Assembly (NCBI RefSeq): GCF_900109075.1
Contig: NZ_FNYS01000003.1
Span: 248,001 to 312,000, forward strand
Length of the DNA: 64,000 nt
Direction: 5' to 3'
DNA from: Myroides marinus
GTDB taxonomy: Bacteria; Bacteroidota; Bacteroidia; Flavobacteriales; Flavobacteriaceae
Shown: piece by piece, positions 46,007-54,579 of the stretch
Layout: each line of letters starts with the position of its first letter
Position numbering within the stretch: position 1 is the stretch's first letter
Made by a program: the position numbers and the translations under genes
The notes under the pieces: generated by a model
Seen by the model: only the letters and a program-made list of their open reading frames with translations
What the model was told of the DNA's origin: nothing
Database searches by the model: none

Positions 46007-46918
46007 TTAAAGTACTAAAGCTATTGAAAATAACACAGAAAGTAAAAAAGTACTTAATGCTACAATTTTCATTTGAGAATCTAGTTCTCTTGGTTCTATA
46101 TTTTTCTTTACAAAAACAAGATGTTTTAATAAAGGAATATAAGCTATTATAAAGAAGTATTTATATATAGCTAGATTAGCGTGTATCCCATATACTATAA
46201 TTGCAATTAAAGCAAAAAGAACAATAAAATAATGATATTGTTTAGCGCCCTGTCTACCTAGTTTAACAGCTAAAGTATTTTTACCTACTAGTTTATCTGA
46301 CTCTAGATCTCTCATATTATTAATGTTTAATACAGCTATACTAAGATTTCCAATAGCAATAGCAGGTAGTACCACCCAAAGATCAAAGTGCATACCATAT
46401 AAATAAAAACATCCTATAACACTCACTAGCCCAAAGAATATAAATACAAATAAGTCTCCTAATCCTTTATATCCGTATGCGCCAGATCCTACAGTATATT
46501 TAATAGCCGCTGCAACACAGGCAATACCTAATACAAAGAAAAATAAAGAAGTAAAGAAATTGTCCTTACCAAAAGAAATATAGATTAGTATTAAAGCTGA
46601 TATAAGAGATAATAAAGAAGTAACTATAACTCCTTGTTTCATTTCTTTAGGGCTTATTAATCCGCTCTGTAGTGCTCTTTGAGGCCCTATACGCGTTTCA
46701 TTATCCGTTCCCTTTACACCATCACCATAATCATTAGCAAAGTTAGATAAGATTTGTAATAACAGAGTCGTTAGTATAGCAAAAGAAAATATACTCAAGA
46801 AAGAAGGATTAGCTGCGAAATAAGGATAAGCACATGCACTACCAACTATTATTCCTGAAACAGAAAGTGGTAATGTGCGTAATCTAGCAGCACTTACCCA
46901 AGCTTTAATTTTTATCAT
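46007..46918 (-). CDS. menA: 1,4-dihydroxy-2-naphthoate polyprenyltransferase
   Basis: A 303-residue UbiA-family membrane prenyltransferase that attaches the isoprenoid tail in menaquinone synthesis. The two Asp-rich motifs are NFANDYGDGVKGTD and NINNMRDLESD. About eight to nine membrane segments are seen. A TTG codon one triplet upstream was not chosen over the ATG. It is the first gene of a menA-UPF0173-menC run. Confidence 0.92.
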   Translation of the reverse strand: MIKIKAWVSAARLRTLPLSVSGIIVGSACAYPYFAANPSFLSIFSFAILTTLLLQILSNFANDYGDGVKGTDNETRIGPQRALQSGLISPKEMKQGVIVTSLLSLISALILIYISFGKDNFFTSLFFFVLGIACVAAAIKYTVGSGAYGYKGLGDLFVFIFFGLVSVIGCFYLYGMHFDLWVVLPAIAIGNLSIAVLNINNMRDLESDKLVGKNTLAVKLGRQGAKQYHYFIVLFALIAIIVYGIHANLAIYKYFFIIAYIPLLKHLVFVKKNIEPRELDSQMKIVALSTFLLSVLFSIALVL

Positions 46919-47057
46919 CAATAAATCTAAGTTTTTCTACTAAGTAAAGAACTACTTGTAGAGAGTATTAAAACCTCAAAATTAAAGAGAAATTATGACA
47001 TAATAAGCTATTCTTCATATAGTATTAAATACATTCAAAAGAAGATTACATATTGTA

Positions 47058-47360
47058 TTAACCAATAAGTTTAAGCTTTAGATACTTATGTGGTTTCGCA
47101 AAGGTGTAATATAGTGCATATAAAGGATTAGCCCCCTTTACAGAGAAAGTCAATATCTGATCTTCTGCAATCTCGAAGATAATAGCATTAGACGTATTCC
47201 AGTCAATCTTTGTACTAAGTATATGTTTACCTTCTTCTACCTCAAAAGATATTTCAGTATTATTAGCAATAGAGCCTATCTTCTCTCCATCTAAAAAAAC
47301 TTTATAATTTCTAAATCTTTCGACGAAAGCTTTTTTTCTTCTTAAGATTATTTTTGCCAT
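47058..47360 (-). CDS. Hypothetical protein (small PEGA-like)
   Basis: 100 residues. The pattern YKVFLDGEKIGSIANNTEIS followed by EEGKHIL resembles short beta domains such as PEGA, which carry a Gly-rich hairpin and a Pro/Gly-ended strand. The basic N-terminus (ILRRKKAFVERFRN) has no clear signal peptide. No neighbour suggests a role. The assignment is uncertain. Confidence 0.6.
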   Translation of the reverse strand: MAKIILRRKKAFVERFRNYKVFLDGEKIGSIANNTEISFEVEEGKHILSTKIDWNTSNAIIFEIAEDQILTFSVKGANPLYALYYTFAKPHKYLKLKLIG

Positions 47361-47705
47361 GTTAGTATTTCAACTTGTTTGTAGTAAAGTTAAATCTTAT
47401 TCAATTAGCAACCATATAAAAAGAACTTATTTTTAAAAGTTTTTTATTCTTCTAAGAGACCTTTAAAAAGCTGGATAATAGGCTAAAAACAAGTCATAAC
47501 TTTTTATTATAGTATGTATTATATTAAATATAATACACTGATTGTTAGTGCATATTAGATGTTATGTAAAGTAATAATTTAAGTCAATTAGTTTATGTGA
47601 AACTGTTATTTAAATGTGCAGATCTATTATAATAGATACTCATAAGAGAATAAATTAAAGTACTATTTAGTACGAATGCCAGAATAATTAATCAATAATA
47701 AATCT

Positions 47706-47778
47706 ATAGCACCTCTATTAAAACATTCATTTTAATAGAGGTGCTATGGACACATCATGGACGCACTATGGACTCATT
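47706..47778. repeat. 18-bp hairpin joined to three 11-bp tandem repeats
   Basis: ATAGCACCTCTATTAAAA and TTTTAATAGAGGTGCTAT pair perfectly around CATTCA. Directly afterwards come ATGGACACATC, ATGGACGCACT and ATGGACTCATT, three direct 11-base units sharing the ATGGAC core. There is no T-run, so this is not an ordinary terminator. Confidence 0.6.
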
Positions 47779-47795
47779 CCAACGTGTTTTTTGCT

Positions 47796-47829
47796 AAATA
47801 AAAAAGCCACTCTAAAACTAGAGTGGCTT
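47796..47829 (-). terminator. menB terminator
   Basis: AAGCCACTCTA and TAGAGTGGCTT form an 11-bp stem around AAAC, with an A-run (T-run on the minus strand). Confidence 0.85.
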
Positions 47830-47859
47830 GGTATAATATTTAAATAGAACAGGTGTCTA

Positions 47860-48699
47860 TTATGGAATCCATTTTTTAGGAAAGTTAGGCTTTCTCTTTT
47901 CTAAGAATGCATTACGTCCTTCTATAGCTTCATCAGTCATATATGCAAGACGAGTAGCTTCTCCAGCGAATACTTGTTGACCTACCATTCCGTCATCAGT
48001 TAAATTCATTGCAAATTTAAGCATCTTAATAGAAGTAGGAGACTTTTCTAATACCTCTTGAGCCCATTGATAAGCAGTATCTTCTAGTTCATCATGAGGA
48101 ATAACAGCGTTTACCATTCCCATTTCGAATGCTTCTTGAGCTGAATAGTTTCTACCTAAGAAGAAAATCTCTCTAGCTTTCTTTTGACCAACCATCTTAG
48201 CTAAATAAGCAGAACCATAACCTCCATCAAAACTAGTAACATCAGCATCAGTTTGTTTAAAGATAGCGTGCTCTTTACTAGCTAATGTCATATCACATAC
48301 TACGTGAAGACTGTGTCCTCCACCTACTGCCCATCCAGGCACCACAGCGATAACTACTTTAGGCATAAATCTAATAAGACGTTGTACCTCTAAGATATTT
48401 AGACGGTGCATACCATCATCCCCTACATATCCTTGGTGTCCCCTAGCCTTTTGGTCTCCACCACTACAGAAAGAGTATATACCATCTTTAGGTGATGGCC
48501 CCTCTGCAGATAATAATACTACTCCTATTGATGTATCTTCTTGTGCATCATAGAAAGCACGATATAGTTCACTAGTTGTTTTAGGTCTAAAAGCATTGCG
48601 AACCTCAGGTCTGTTAAAAGCAATACGAGCTACACCATTACATTTTTTATATGTAATGTCCTCAAACTCGATAGCTGTTTCCCATTGAATCTTACTCAT
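47860..48699 (-). CDS. menB: 1,4-dihydroxy-2-naphthoyl-CoA synthase
   Basis: A 279-residue crotonase-fold enzyme that closes the naphthoate ring in menaquinone synthesis. FNRPEVRNAFRPKT, FCSGGDQKARG, VPGWAVGGGHSLHVVCD and DVTSFDGGYGSAYLAKMVG match MenB, including the characteristic Asp and Tyr of the last motif. It is separated from menA by about 900 bases and a hypothetical gene, on the same strand, and has its own terminator. Confidence 0.95.
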   Translation of the reverse strand: MSKIQWETAIEFEDITYKKCNGVARIAFNRPEVRNAFRPKTTSELYRAFYDAQEDTSIGVVLLSAEGPSPKDGIYSFCSGGDQKARGHQGYVGDDGMHRLNILEVQRLIRFMPKVVIAVVPGWAVGGGHSLHVVCDMTLASKEHAIFKQTDADVTSFDGGYGSAYLAKMVGQKKAREIFFLGRNYSAQEAFEMGMVNAVIPHDELEDTAYQWAQEVLEKSPTSIKMLKFAMNLTDDGMVGQQVFAGEATRLAYMTDEAIEGRNAFLEKRKPNFPKKWIP

Positions 48700-48770
48700 A
48701 ATGTTTTTGAATTTACCGTAAAAATAACCTATTTTTTACATTATATTGCCATTCCAAAACATTATAATCC

Positions 48771-49886
48771 ATGAAAAAAACAATCTTATCACTTAGTATC
48801 ATATTTGCTACTATGAGTTCATATGCTCAAAAGTATGAATTTCAAACCCTTATAGACCTTGATGCAACTCCTGTTGTTAGCCAAGGAAAGACAGGAACAT
48901 GTTGGAGTTTTAGTACATCTTCATTTTTAGAGTCTGAAATAATGCGTAAGACTAATAAACATATAGATCTATCAGAAATGTATACAGTGAGAAATATATA
49001 CCCTGAGAAGATAGAGAATTATATATTGAGACAAGGTAAAACACAGTTTGGTCAAGGAGGTTTAGCACACGATGTTATTAATAGTATTAGAACGTACGGA
49101 CTTGTACCTATTGAAGCATATTCGGGTCTAGTGGGGAAAGAAACTTATGATCACAGCGAACTTTTTAAAGTACTTAAAGGAATTATAGAAGCTTATGCTA
49201 AGAGTGATTCTCCTATTTCAAGTAACTGGAAAGAAATAACAGAGAATGTATTAGATATGTATATGGGTAAGAATATTAATGAATTTACTTACCAAGGCAA
49301 GAAATATACTCCAGAGAGCTTTTTGAAAATGACTACTCTAAATCCAGATGATTATGTAACAATTACTTCGTTTCAAAATAAAAAAGAGTATTCTGCGTTT
49401 ATTCTGAATATTCCAGATAATTTCTCGAACGGAAGTATGTATAATTTACCATTAGATGAATATATAACTAATATAGATAATGCATTAAAAAATGGATATT
49501 CATTATCATTAGACTGTGATGTATCTGAGAAGACCTTCTCTGGTAAGTATGGAGTAGCTTTTATAGCTGACAATAATGCTGATAATGAAAAGGGATTAAC
49601 AGAAATTATACCAGAAAAAGTAATTAGCCCTGAATATAGATTACAGGAATTTTACAACTTTAATACTCAAGATGATCACTTAATGCATATCGTTGGTAAA
49701 GTTAAGGACCAAAATGGTAATTTTTACTACAAAGTAAAAAATTCATGGGGTGCAAATAGTGATCGTGTAGGAAATGATGGTTATATTTACATGAGTATTT
49801 CATATATGAGATTAAAGTCTATTTCGGTGTTATTACACAAGGATGGATTACAGAAATCTACTAGAGAAAAACTGGGGATAAAATAG
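48771..49886 (+). CDS. C1 family (papain-like) cysteine peptidase, secreted
   Basis: 371 residues. Signal peptide MKKTILSLSIIFATMSSYAQ. The oxyanion glutamine Q38 and nucleophile C44 lie in VVSQGKTGTCWSFSTSS, the catalytic histidine in DDHLMHIVG, and the asparagine in YKVKNSWG. The layout resembles bleomycin hydrolase/aminopeptidase C relatives, with a helical insertion between C44 and the histidine. It is exported, unlike classical PepC, and probably degrades peptides in the periplasm. Confidence 0.87.
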   Translation: MKKTILSLSIIFATMSSYAQKYEFQTLIDLDATPVVSQGKTGTCWSFSTSSFLESEIMRKTNKHIDLSEMYTVRNIYPEKIENYILRQGKTQFGQGGLAHDVINSIRTYGLVPIEAYSGLVGKETYDHSELFKVLKGIIEAYAKSDSPISSNWKEITENVLDMYMGKNINEFTYQGKKYTPESFLKMTTLNPDDYVTITSFQNKKEYSAFILNIPDNFSNGSMYNLPLDEYITNIDNALKNGYSLSLDCDVSEKTFSGKYGVAFIADNNADNEKGLTEIIPEKVISPEYRLQEFYNFNTQDDHLMHIVGKVKDQNGNFYYKVKNSWGANSDRVGNDGYIYMSISYMRLKSISVLLHKDGLQKSTREKLGIK

Positions 49887-49953
49887 TAGTAAAGACAATT
49901 AAATGAGGCCAGCCTATCTAATCTATCTAGACTGGTCTTCTATTAGAGAAAGA

Positions 49954-51138
49954 ATGATTAACAAAAGATATATAGCATTATCGCTAATTACTGCATTAGC
50001 ATTTAATGCATGCCAACAAAAAGAAAATAAAGATCTAGCATCTAATATGCCTTTAGTTAAGGAACGCAATGTATTAGTAGACAACCCTTATAAAGTAGAG
50101 TTTCCTACTGTTCCTACTGAGTATATCCTTGAGAAGGCACATATAATAGAAAATTTTTATAACGATAATATTAATAAAGCTGGTTATACAGGTAGCTTTT
50201 TAGTCGCTAAAAACGGACAGATAATATATGAGAACTATTCTGGTGTAGCTGACCGATATGGCAATGATTCTATAAATAGTGAAACTCCAATGCACGTAGC
50301 TTCTGTAGGAAAAGTAGTTACTGCTGTTTCTGTTCTTAGATTAGTTGACGCAGGGAAGATTGATTTAGATCAGAGCGTCTCTGATATTATAGATGGTTTT
50401 CCTTATCCAGAGATTACAGTCAGAACTTTATTAAGTCACAGAAGTGGTTTAGGATATTACGGATATTATAAGAACGTATGGGACGTTAAAAAGACTGTAA
50501 ATAATGAGGATGTTATTAACGCTATAAATACTAAGAAAGTTAGTTTAGATTTTAGACCTAACAGCAAGTTTACTTATAGCAATACTAACTATGTATTATT
50601 AGCATCTATCGTAGAAAGAGTGACAAATAAGACCTTCAAAGAAGCCTTAAGAGAACTTATTTTTGAACCTCTACAGATGGAGCACAGCTTTGTATTTGAT
50701 GATTTATCTAAAAAGAATCAAGTTACGCAGTCATTTTATAACAATAGTAAATTACAACGCTGGGATTATCTAGATGGAACTTATGGAGATAAGAATATAT
50801 ACACTACTCCACGAGATTTCTTAAAGTTAGATACAGCATTATATTCAGATAACTTTTTAAGTGCAGATCTTAAACAAGAGATGACTAAAGGTTATAGTTA
50901 TGAAAGTAAAGGAAAGAGAAACTATGGTTTAGGACTTAGATTAATAGAAATGGATAATGGAGATAATTACACATATCACAATGGCTGGTGGAGAGGAAAC
51001 ACTTCTTCTTATATCAGATTAGCCAAAGATAATGTATGTATTATTCTATTTTCTAATAAATATTCTAGTGCTACTTATAAGACAGTTAGTTTATCTCACC
51101 ATTTTGGTGACTATCCAGTTGGAAATATGGAACTATAA
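49954..51138 (+). CDS. Serine hydrolase, beta-lactamase/class C fold, lipoprotein
   Basis: 394 residues. The start at 49954 gives a lipoprotein signal (MINKRYIALSLITALAFNAC, lipid on C20); the frame from 49903 would add 17 residues before it. The active site has S117 and K120 in ASVGK, and Y208-S209-N210 in TYSNTNY. The family includes esterases, D-aminopeptidases and penicillin-binding relatives; the third motif (HNGWW near the end) is non-standard. A true beta-lactamase is unlikely from the sequence alone. Confidence 0.85.
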   Translation: MINKRYIALSLITALAFNACQQKENKDLASNMPLVKERNVLVDNPYKVEFPTVPTEYILEKAHIIENFYNDNINKAGYTGSFLVAKNGQIIYENYSGVADRYGNDSINSETPMHVASVGKVVTAVSVLRLVDAGKIDLDQSVSDIIDGFPYPEITVRTLLSHRSGLGYYGYYKNVWDVKKTVNNEDVINAINTKKVSLDFRPNSKFTYSNTNYVLLASIVERVTNKTFKEALRELIFEPLQMEHSFVFDDLSKKNQVTQSFYNNSKLQRWDYLDGTYGDKNIYTTPRDFLKLDTALYSDNFLSADLKQEMTKGYSYESKGKRNYGLGLRLIEMDNGDNYTYHNGWWRGNTSSYIRLAKDNVCIILFSNKYSSATYKTVSLSHHFGDYPVGNMEL

Positions 51139-51149
51139 AATATAAGAAT

Positions 51150-52193
51150 ATGAAAAAGGCTAATGATATCTTCGGTATTAAATACGCTATTTGTCAAGCT
51201 CCTATGTTAGGAGTTGCAACACCAGAGATGGTAGCTGCAGTGAGCAATACAGGCTGTATAGGTACGCTCCCATTAGGAGGTTTACCTACTAGCTTAAATG
51301 AGCAATTAATATTAAAGACTAAGTCGTTGACTAATAAGCCTTTTATAGTTAATCTATTTCTTAATCCTGTAGTGGATATTAATAAAGAAGAAATAGATAA
51401 TATGCAAGATGAGTTAACTAATTTAGGAAAGCAAATTGGTTATACTCACCAAAGAATAGAAACATTTGAACAAGATGGATATACACAGAATTTAGAACTT
51501 GTTAAACGTCTTGGACTAAAATATTTAGCTTTTACTTTTGGTTGTTTTAATGATCAAGAGATAGAAGAATTACATCATCATAATATTTATCTAATTGGGA
51601 CAGCTACCACAGTTGAGGAAGCTGTCTTTTTAGATAACAAAGGTATCGATGCTATCTTACTTCAAGGCATCGAAGCAGGTGGACATAGAGGCTCATTCCT
51701 TAAAGATTCTCTAGAAGACAACCTCCCATTAGAAGACCTATTTGATAGAGTATTTCCTTTAGTTAATAAACCAATATTTGTAGCAGGTGGACTTTATAGT
51801 GGTCAGATCGGCAAGAAGTATTTAGACAAAGGGGCTGCTATGATTTGCTATGGTTCTTTATATATTGGATCAGACGAAGGTGCGGCTATGGACTATCAAA
51901 AAGAACTTTTAAATCAAGGAAAGCCTGTAGAAACCAAATTAACCAAATCATTTTCTGGCAAGTTTGCTAGAGGAATTCTTAATGAATACATAAATTATAT
52001 AGATAATTCTAACAATTCTATACCTTACTTCCCTATTCAAAACATTTTAACACAAAAACTAAGAAGTTTTGCAAAACAAAAAAAAATTCATAACTTTAAT
52101 TCTCTTTGGTGCGGTACTAATGCCCACTATGCTAGAAAAGAATCATCGTTTAATATTACCAATAAATTGATTAAAGAAGTATATGACTTATAG
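51150..52193 (+). CDS. Nitronate monooxygenase
   Basis: A 347-residue FMN-binding TIM-barrel enzyme that oxidises alkyl nitronates such as propionate-3-nitronate. The hallmarks ICQAPMLGVATPEMVAAVSN, IVNLFLNP, GIEAGGHRGSF and VAGGLYSG follow the class I pattern. It lies 11 bases after the serine hydrolase gene and overlaps the following GNAT gene by 11 bases, so the three appear to form one operon. Confidence 0.9.
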   Translation: MKKANDIFGIKYAICQAPMLGVATPEMVAAVSNTGCIGTLPLGGLPTSLNEQLILKTKSLTNKPFIVNLFLNPVVDINKEEIDNMQDELTNLGKQIGYTHQRIETFEQDGYTQNLELVKRLGLKYLAFTFGCFNDQEIEELHHHNIYLIGTATTVEEAVFLDNKGIDAILLQGIEAGGHRGSFLKDSLEDNLPLEDLFDRVFPLVNKPIFVAGGLYSGQIGKKYLDKGAAMICYGSLYIGSDEGAAMDYQKELLNQGKPVETKLTKSFSGKFARGILNEYINYIDNSNNSIPYFPIQNILTQKLRSFAKQKKIHNFNSLWCGTNAHYARKESSFNITNKLIKEVYDL

Positions 52194-53037
52194 TTTTCAA
52201 TATCGTTTTTTAAAGAATGTAAATTTAGAGGAGCTACTGCTTGTATTTAATAAATCTTTCTCTGACCATACAGTCCCAGTAAAACTGACAATGGAACAAT
52301 TAAAAGATAAAATTAAAGCAGAAGGAATAGATCTTACCATTTCTGTAGGAGCTTTTTGTAATAAAGAGCTTGTTGGTTTTATATTACACGCTAAGAATAA
52401 TAATTATTTATATAATTCTGCTACAGGAGTATTACCTTCATTTAGAGGAAATAATCTAACTAATAAGATGTATGATTATGCTATACCTCTATTTAAGAGC
52501 TTTAATATGCGTAAAATAAATTTAGAAGTAGTAAGTTCAAATGAGACTGCATCTAAATCTTATCGCAAAATTGGTTTTAAAAAATGGAGAGTTGTTAATT
52601 GTGTAAAGGGGATTACGAATGTGAAGAGCTCTAAATCAGAAGAGATAGAAGGCCTTCAGATTAATAATCTACCATACTATGAATATCTTATCTCTTTTGC
52701 AGAAAAAGATATTATACCTACATGGGAGAATAATGAATTTTGTATTCATAATTTTGAAACAACATTAACTATTCGCAAAGCGACAATCAACGGAAACACA
52801 ACAGTTGGGTATCTAATATTTGATCCTAGATATAATAAGATATTACAGATCTGGGTAAAAGAAAGCTATAGACGTAAAGGTATTGCTTCTTTTATGGTAA
52901 AAGAGTTAATAGGAAATGATAAAAACTTCACTATAACTAATATCGATGGTCAAAACTTCGGAATACACTCTTTCTTTAAATCTATAGGCGGTGAACCTTA
53001 TCTAGAACAGGTAGAAATGGAAATGTATCTAGACTAA
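52183..53037 (+). CDS. GNAT family acetyltransferase with two GNAT domains
   Basis: 284 residues. The first domain (about 1-145) has the acetyl-CoA pattern ATGVLPSFRGNNLTNKMYDY. The second (about 190-284) has QIWVKESYRRKGIASFMV. Tandem GNAT domains are common in antibiotic- or amine-acetylating enzymes; only one may be active. Starts inside the end of the nitronate monooxygenase gene. Its stop codon overlaps that of the convergent dioxygenase gene. Confidence 0.82.
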   Translation: MTYSFQYRFLKNVNLEELLLVFNKSFSDHTVPVKLTMEQLKDKIKAEGIDLTISVGAFCNKELVGFILHAKNNNYLYNSATGVLPSFRGNNLTNKMYDYAIPLFKSFNMRKINLEVVSSNETASKSYRKIGFKKWRVVNCVKGITNVKSSKSEEIEGLQINNLPYYEYLISFAEKDIIPTWENNEFCIHNFETTLTIRKATINGNTTVGYLIFDPRYNKILQIWVKESYRRKGIASFMVKELIGNDKNFTITNIDGQNFGIHSFFKSIGGEPYLEQVEMEMYLD

Positions 53038-53864
53038 CCAAATAGAAAAGAAGTCATACTTAATGACCCTCCTACATATTTATCATTAAAGATATGTACA
53101 TTGTCATTTTTGTTAACTAGACCTAAAGTATATAATAACGGAAAATAATGATCAGGTGTTGGTATTGCATATTGCAGACTAACACCTTTATTTTTATAAT
53201 CTATAAGGGATTTATAGTCACCTGTTAAGACAGCATTCTTTATGATTTCATTACTCTCTATTGCCCAATCATAGGCGTAATTATCAGTATTCATATTCTT
53301 CCAATCAATAGCAGATAAGTTATGTACTATATTTCCACTACCTATAATTATTACGCCTTTTTTTCTTAGTGCTTTTAATTGACGGCCTATTTCTAGGTGA
53401 TAATCACTTCCTTTATAATAATCAATACTTAATTGAAGTACAGGTATATTAGCTTCCGGAAATAGATGGCATAATATAGACCATGCACCATGATCTAATC
53501 CCCATGTCAAGTCTTCATGAATCTCATGTTGGTCTAGACTAAGCTTGACTATATCTTTAGCTAATTCAGGACTCCCTTGTACATCATAGTTAACATCAAA
53601 TAAAGGTTGAGGAAATCCTCTAAAATCATGTATAGTCTCTAGTGTTGAGTTAGCTGTCACTAAAGTTCCTTTTGTTAGCCAGTGAGCAGAGACTACAAGT
53701 ATAGCTTCAGGTTTTGGTAATTGTTTTCCTAAGTTTTTCCAATAATTAGAAAACTCATTATCTTCTATAGCGTTCATAGGAGAACCATGCCCTATAAAAA
53801 GGACTGGCATCTCCTCTGCTCTATCTTTTAACCAAAATAAATCATTTAAAACCTGATGTTGCAT
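53034..53864 (-). CDS. ygiD: 4,5-DOPA dioxygenase extradiol-like protein
   Basis: A 276-residue LigB-type zinc- or iron-dependent ring-cleavage family protein, YgiD branch. Metal histidines appear in LFIGHGSPM, VVSAHWLTKG, LDHGAWSIL and TPDHYFPLLY. The activity in bacteria is weakly characterised. It closes a minus-strand run after the TrkA gene (23 bases). The last 4 bases overlap the convergent GNAT gene. Confidence 0.87.
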   Translation of the reverse strand: MQHQVLNDLFWLKDRAEEMPVLFIGHGSPMNAIEDNEFSNYWKNLGKQLPKPEAILVVSAHWLTKGTLVTANSTLETIHDFRGFPQPLFDVNYDVQGSPELAKDIVKLSLDQHEIHEDLTWGLDHGAWSILCHLFPEANIPVLQLSIDYYKGSDYHLEIGRQLKALRKKGVIIIGSGNIVHNLSAIDWKNMNTDNYAYDWAIESNEIIKNAVLTGDYKSLIDYKNKGVSLQYAIPTPDHYFPLLYTLGLVNKNDNVHIFNDKYVGGSLSMTSFLFG

Positions 53865-53887
53865 AGCTTATACTTTATGTGTTAATA

Positions 53888-54571
53888 CTATTCGGCTAGT
53901 ATTTTTTTGATATCTCTATTATCTCCATAGATAACCATGATATCACCTTTATTAAGCACAGTTTCATAAGACGCAATTCCTTGTACTTCATGAATCTTCT
54001 TATGTAAACCGATAAAACTCTTCTCTTCTTTAATCTTAAGAGTAGTTAATACAACTAAATTATAGTTTGTTCTAAAACCTATTTCTCCTAGAGTCCTTCC
54101 TGCAAAACGATCAGATACTGTAATCTCTACGATACTATAACGACCATTAATTTCATAAGAGTCCACTACCCCTTTTATACATAGTTTCTTAGCCCATCTC
54201 TCTGCAGTTTCCTCTTCAGGGTGAACGATTTCATCTACTCCGATAGCTTGTAATACATTCTCGTGTACGGGAGTGATAGCTCTGCTTATAAGGCGTTTTA
54301 CATTTAGATTTTTAAGAACAGCAGTAGTCATAATATTAGCCCCTTGATCTTCACCAATAGCTACTATGACGATATCTGTATTAGCTAATGGTAATCCTGA
54401 CATTATATACTGGTCGGTAGAGTCCAAACAGATGGTATGAGATATCTTATCCTTATTAGCATCTACTCTAGCCATATTCTTATCAACACCGATAACTTCA
54501 TTACCTTGTTCTGTTAGTTTTTGAGCTAGTGACGCTCCAAAGTTTCCTAAACCTATAATAATATATTTCAT
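53888..54571 (-). CDS. Potassium uptake regulatory subunit TrkA/KtrA
   Basis: A 227-residue cytosolic RCK protein. The nucleotide-binding Rossmann motif is IIGLGNFGASLAQ, with the acidic residue in VIGVDKN. It has a C-terminal TrkA_C domain (about 140-220). It would gate the TrkH channel in response to ATP/ADP or NAD. There are 8 bases between the trkH stop and this start. Because it is single (one RCK unit), KtrA is the better analogue than the double E. coli TrkA. Confidence 0.92.
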   Translation of the reverse strand: MKYIIIGLGNFGASLAQKLTEQGNEVIGVDKNMARVDANKDKISHTICLDSTDQYIMSGLPLANTDIVIVAIGEDQGANIMTTAVLKNLNVKRLISRAITPVHENVLQAIGVDEIVHPEEETAERWAKKLCIKGVVDSYEINGRYSIVEITVSDRFAGRTLGEIGFRTNYNLVVLTTLKIKEEKSFIGLHKKIHEVQGIASYETVLNKGDIMVIYGDNRDIKKILAE

Positions 54572-54579
54572 CTTTCTTT

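Larger units (their letters stand above)
47361..47859. other. Intergenic region with hairpin and tandem repeats
   Basis: 499 bases with no gene seen. It contains a 10-bp inverted repeat TGTATTATAT/ATATAATACA (47515-47537), an 18-bp stem at 47706-47747, three tandem 11-mers at 47746-47778, and the menB terminator at 47796-47829. Confidence 0.6.

Noticed and set aside
49954..51138. Beta-lactamase resistance gene
   Set aside because: SxxK and YSN motifs are shared by many non-lactamase serine hydrolases and the third motif is atypical.
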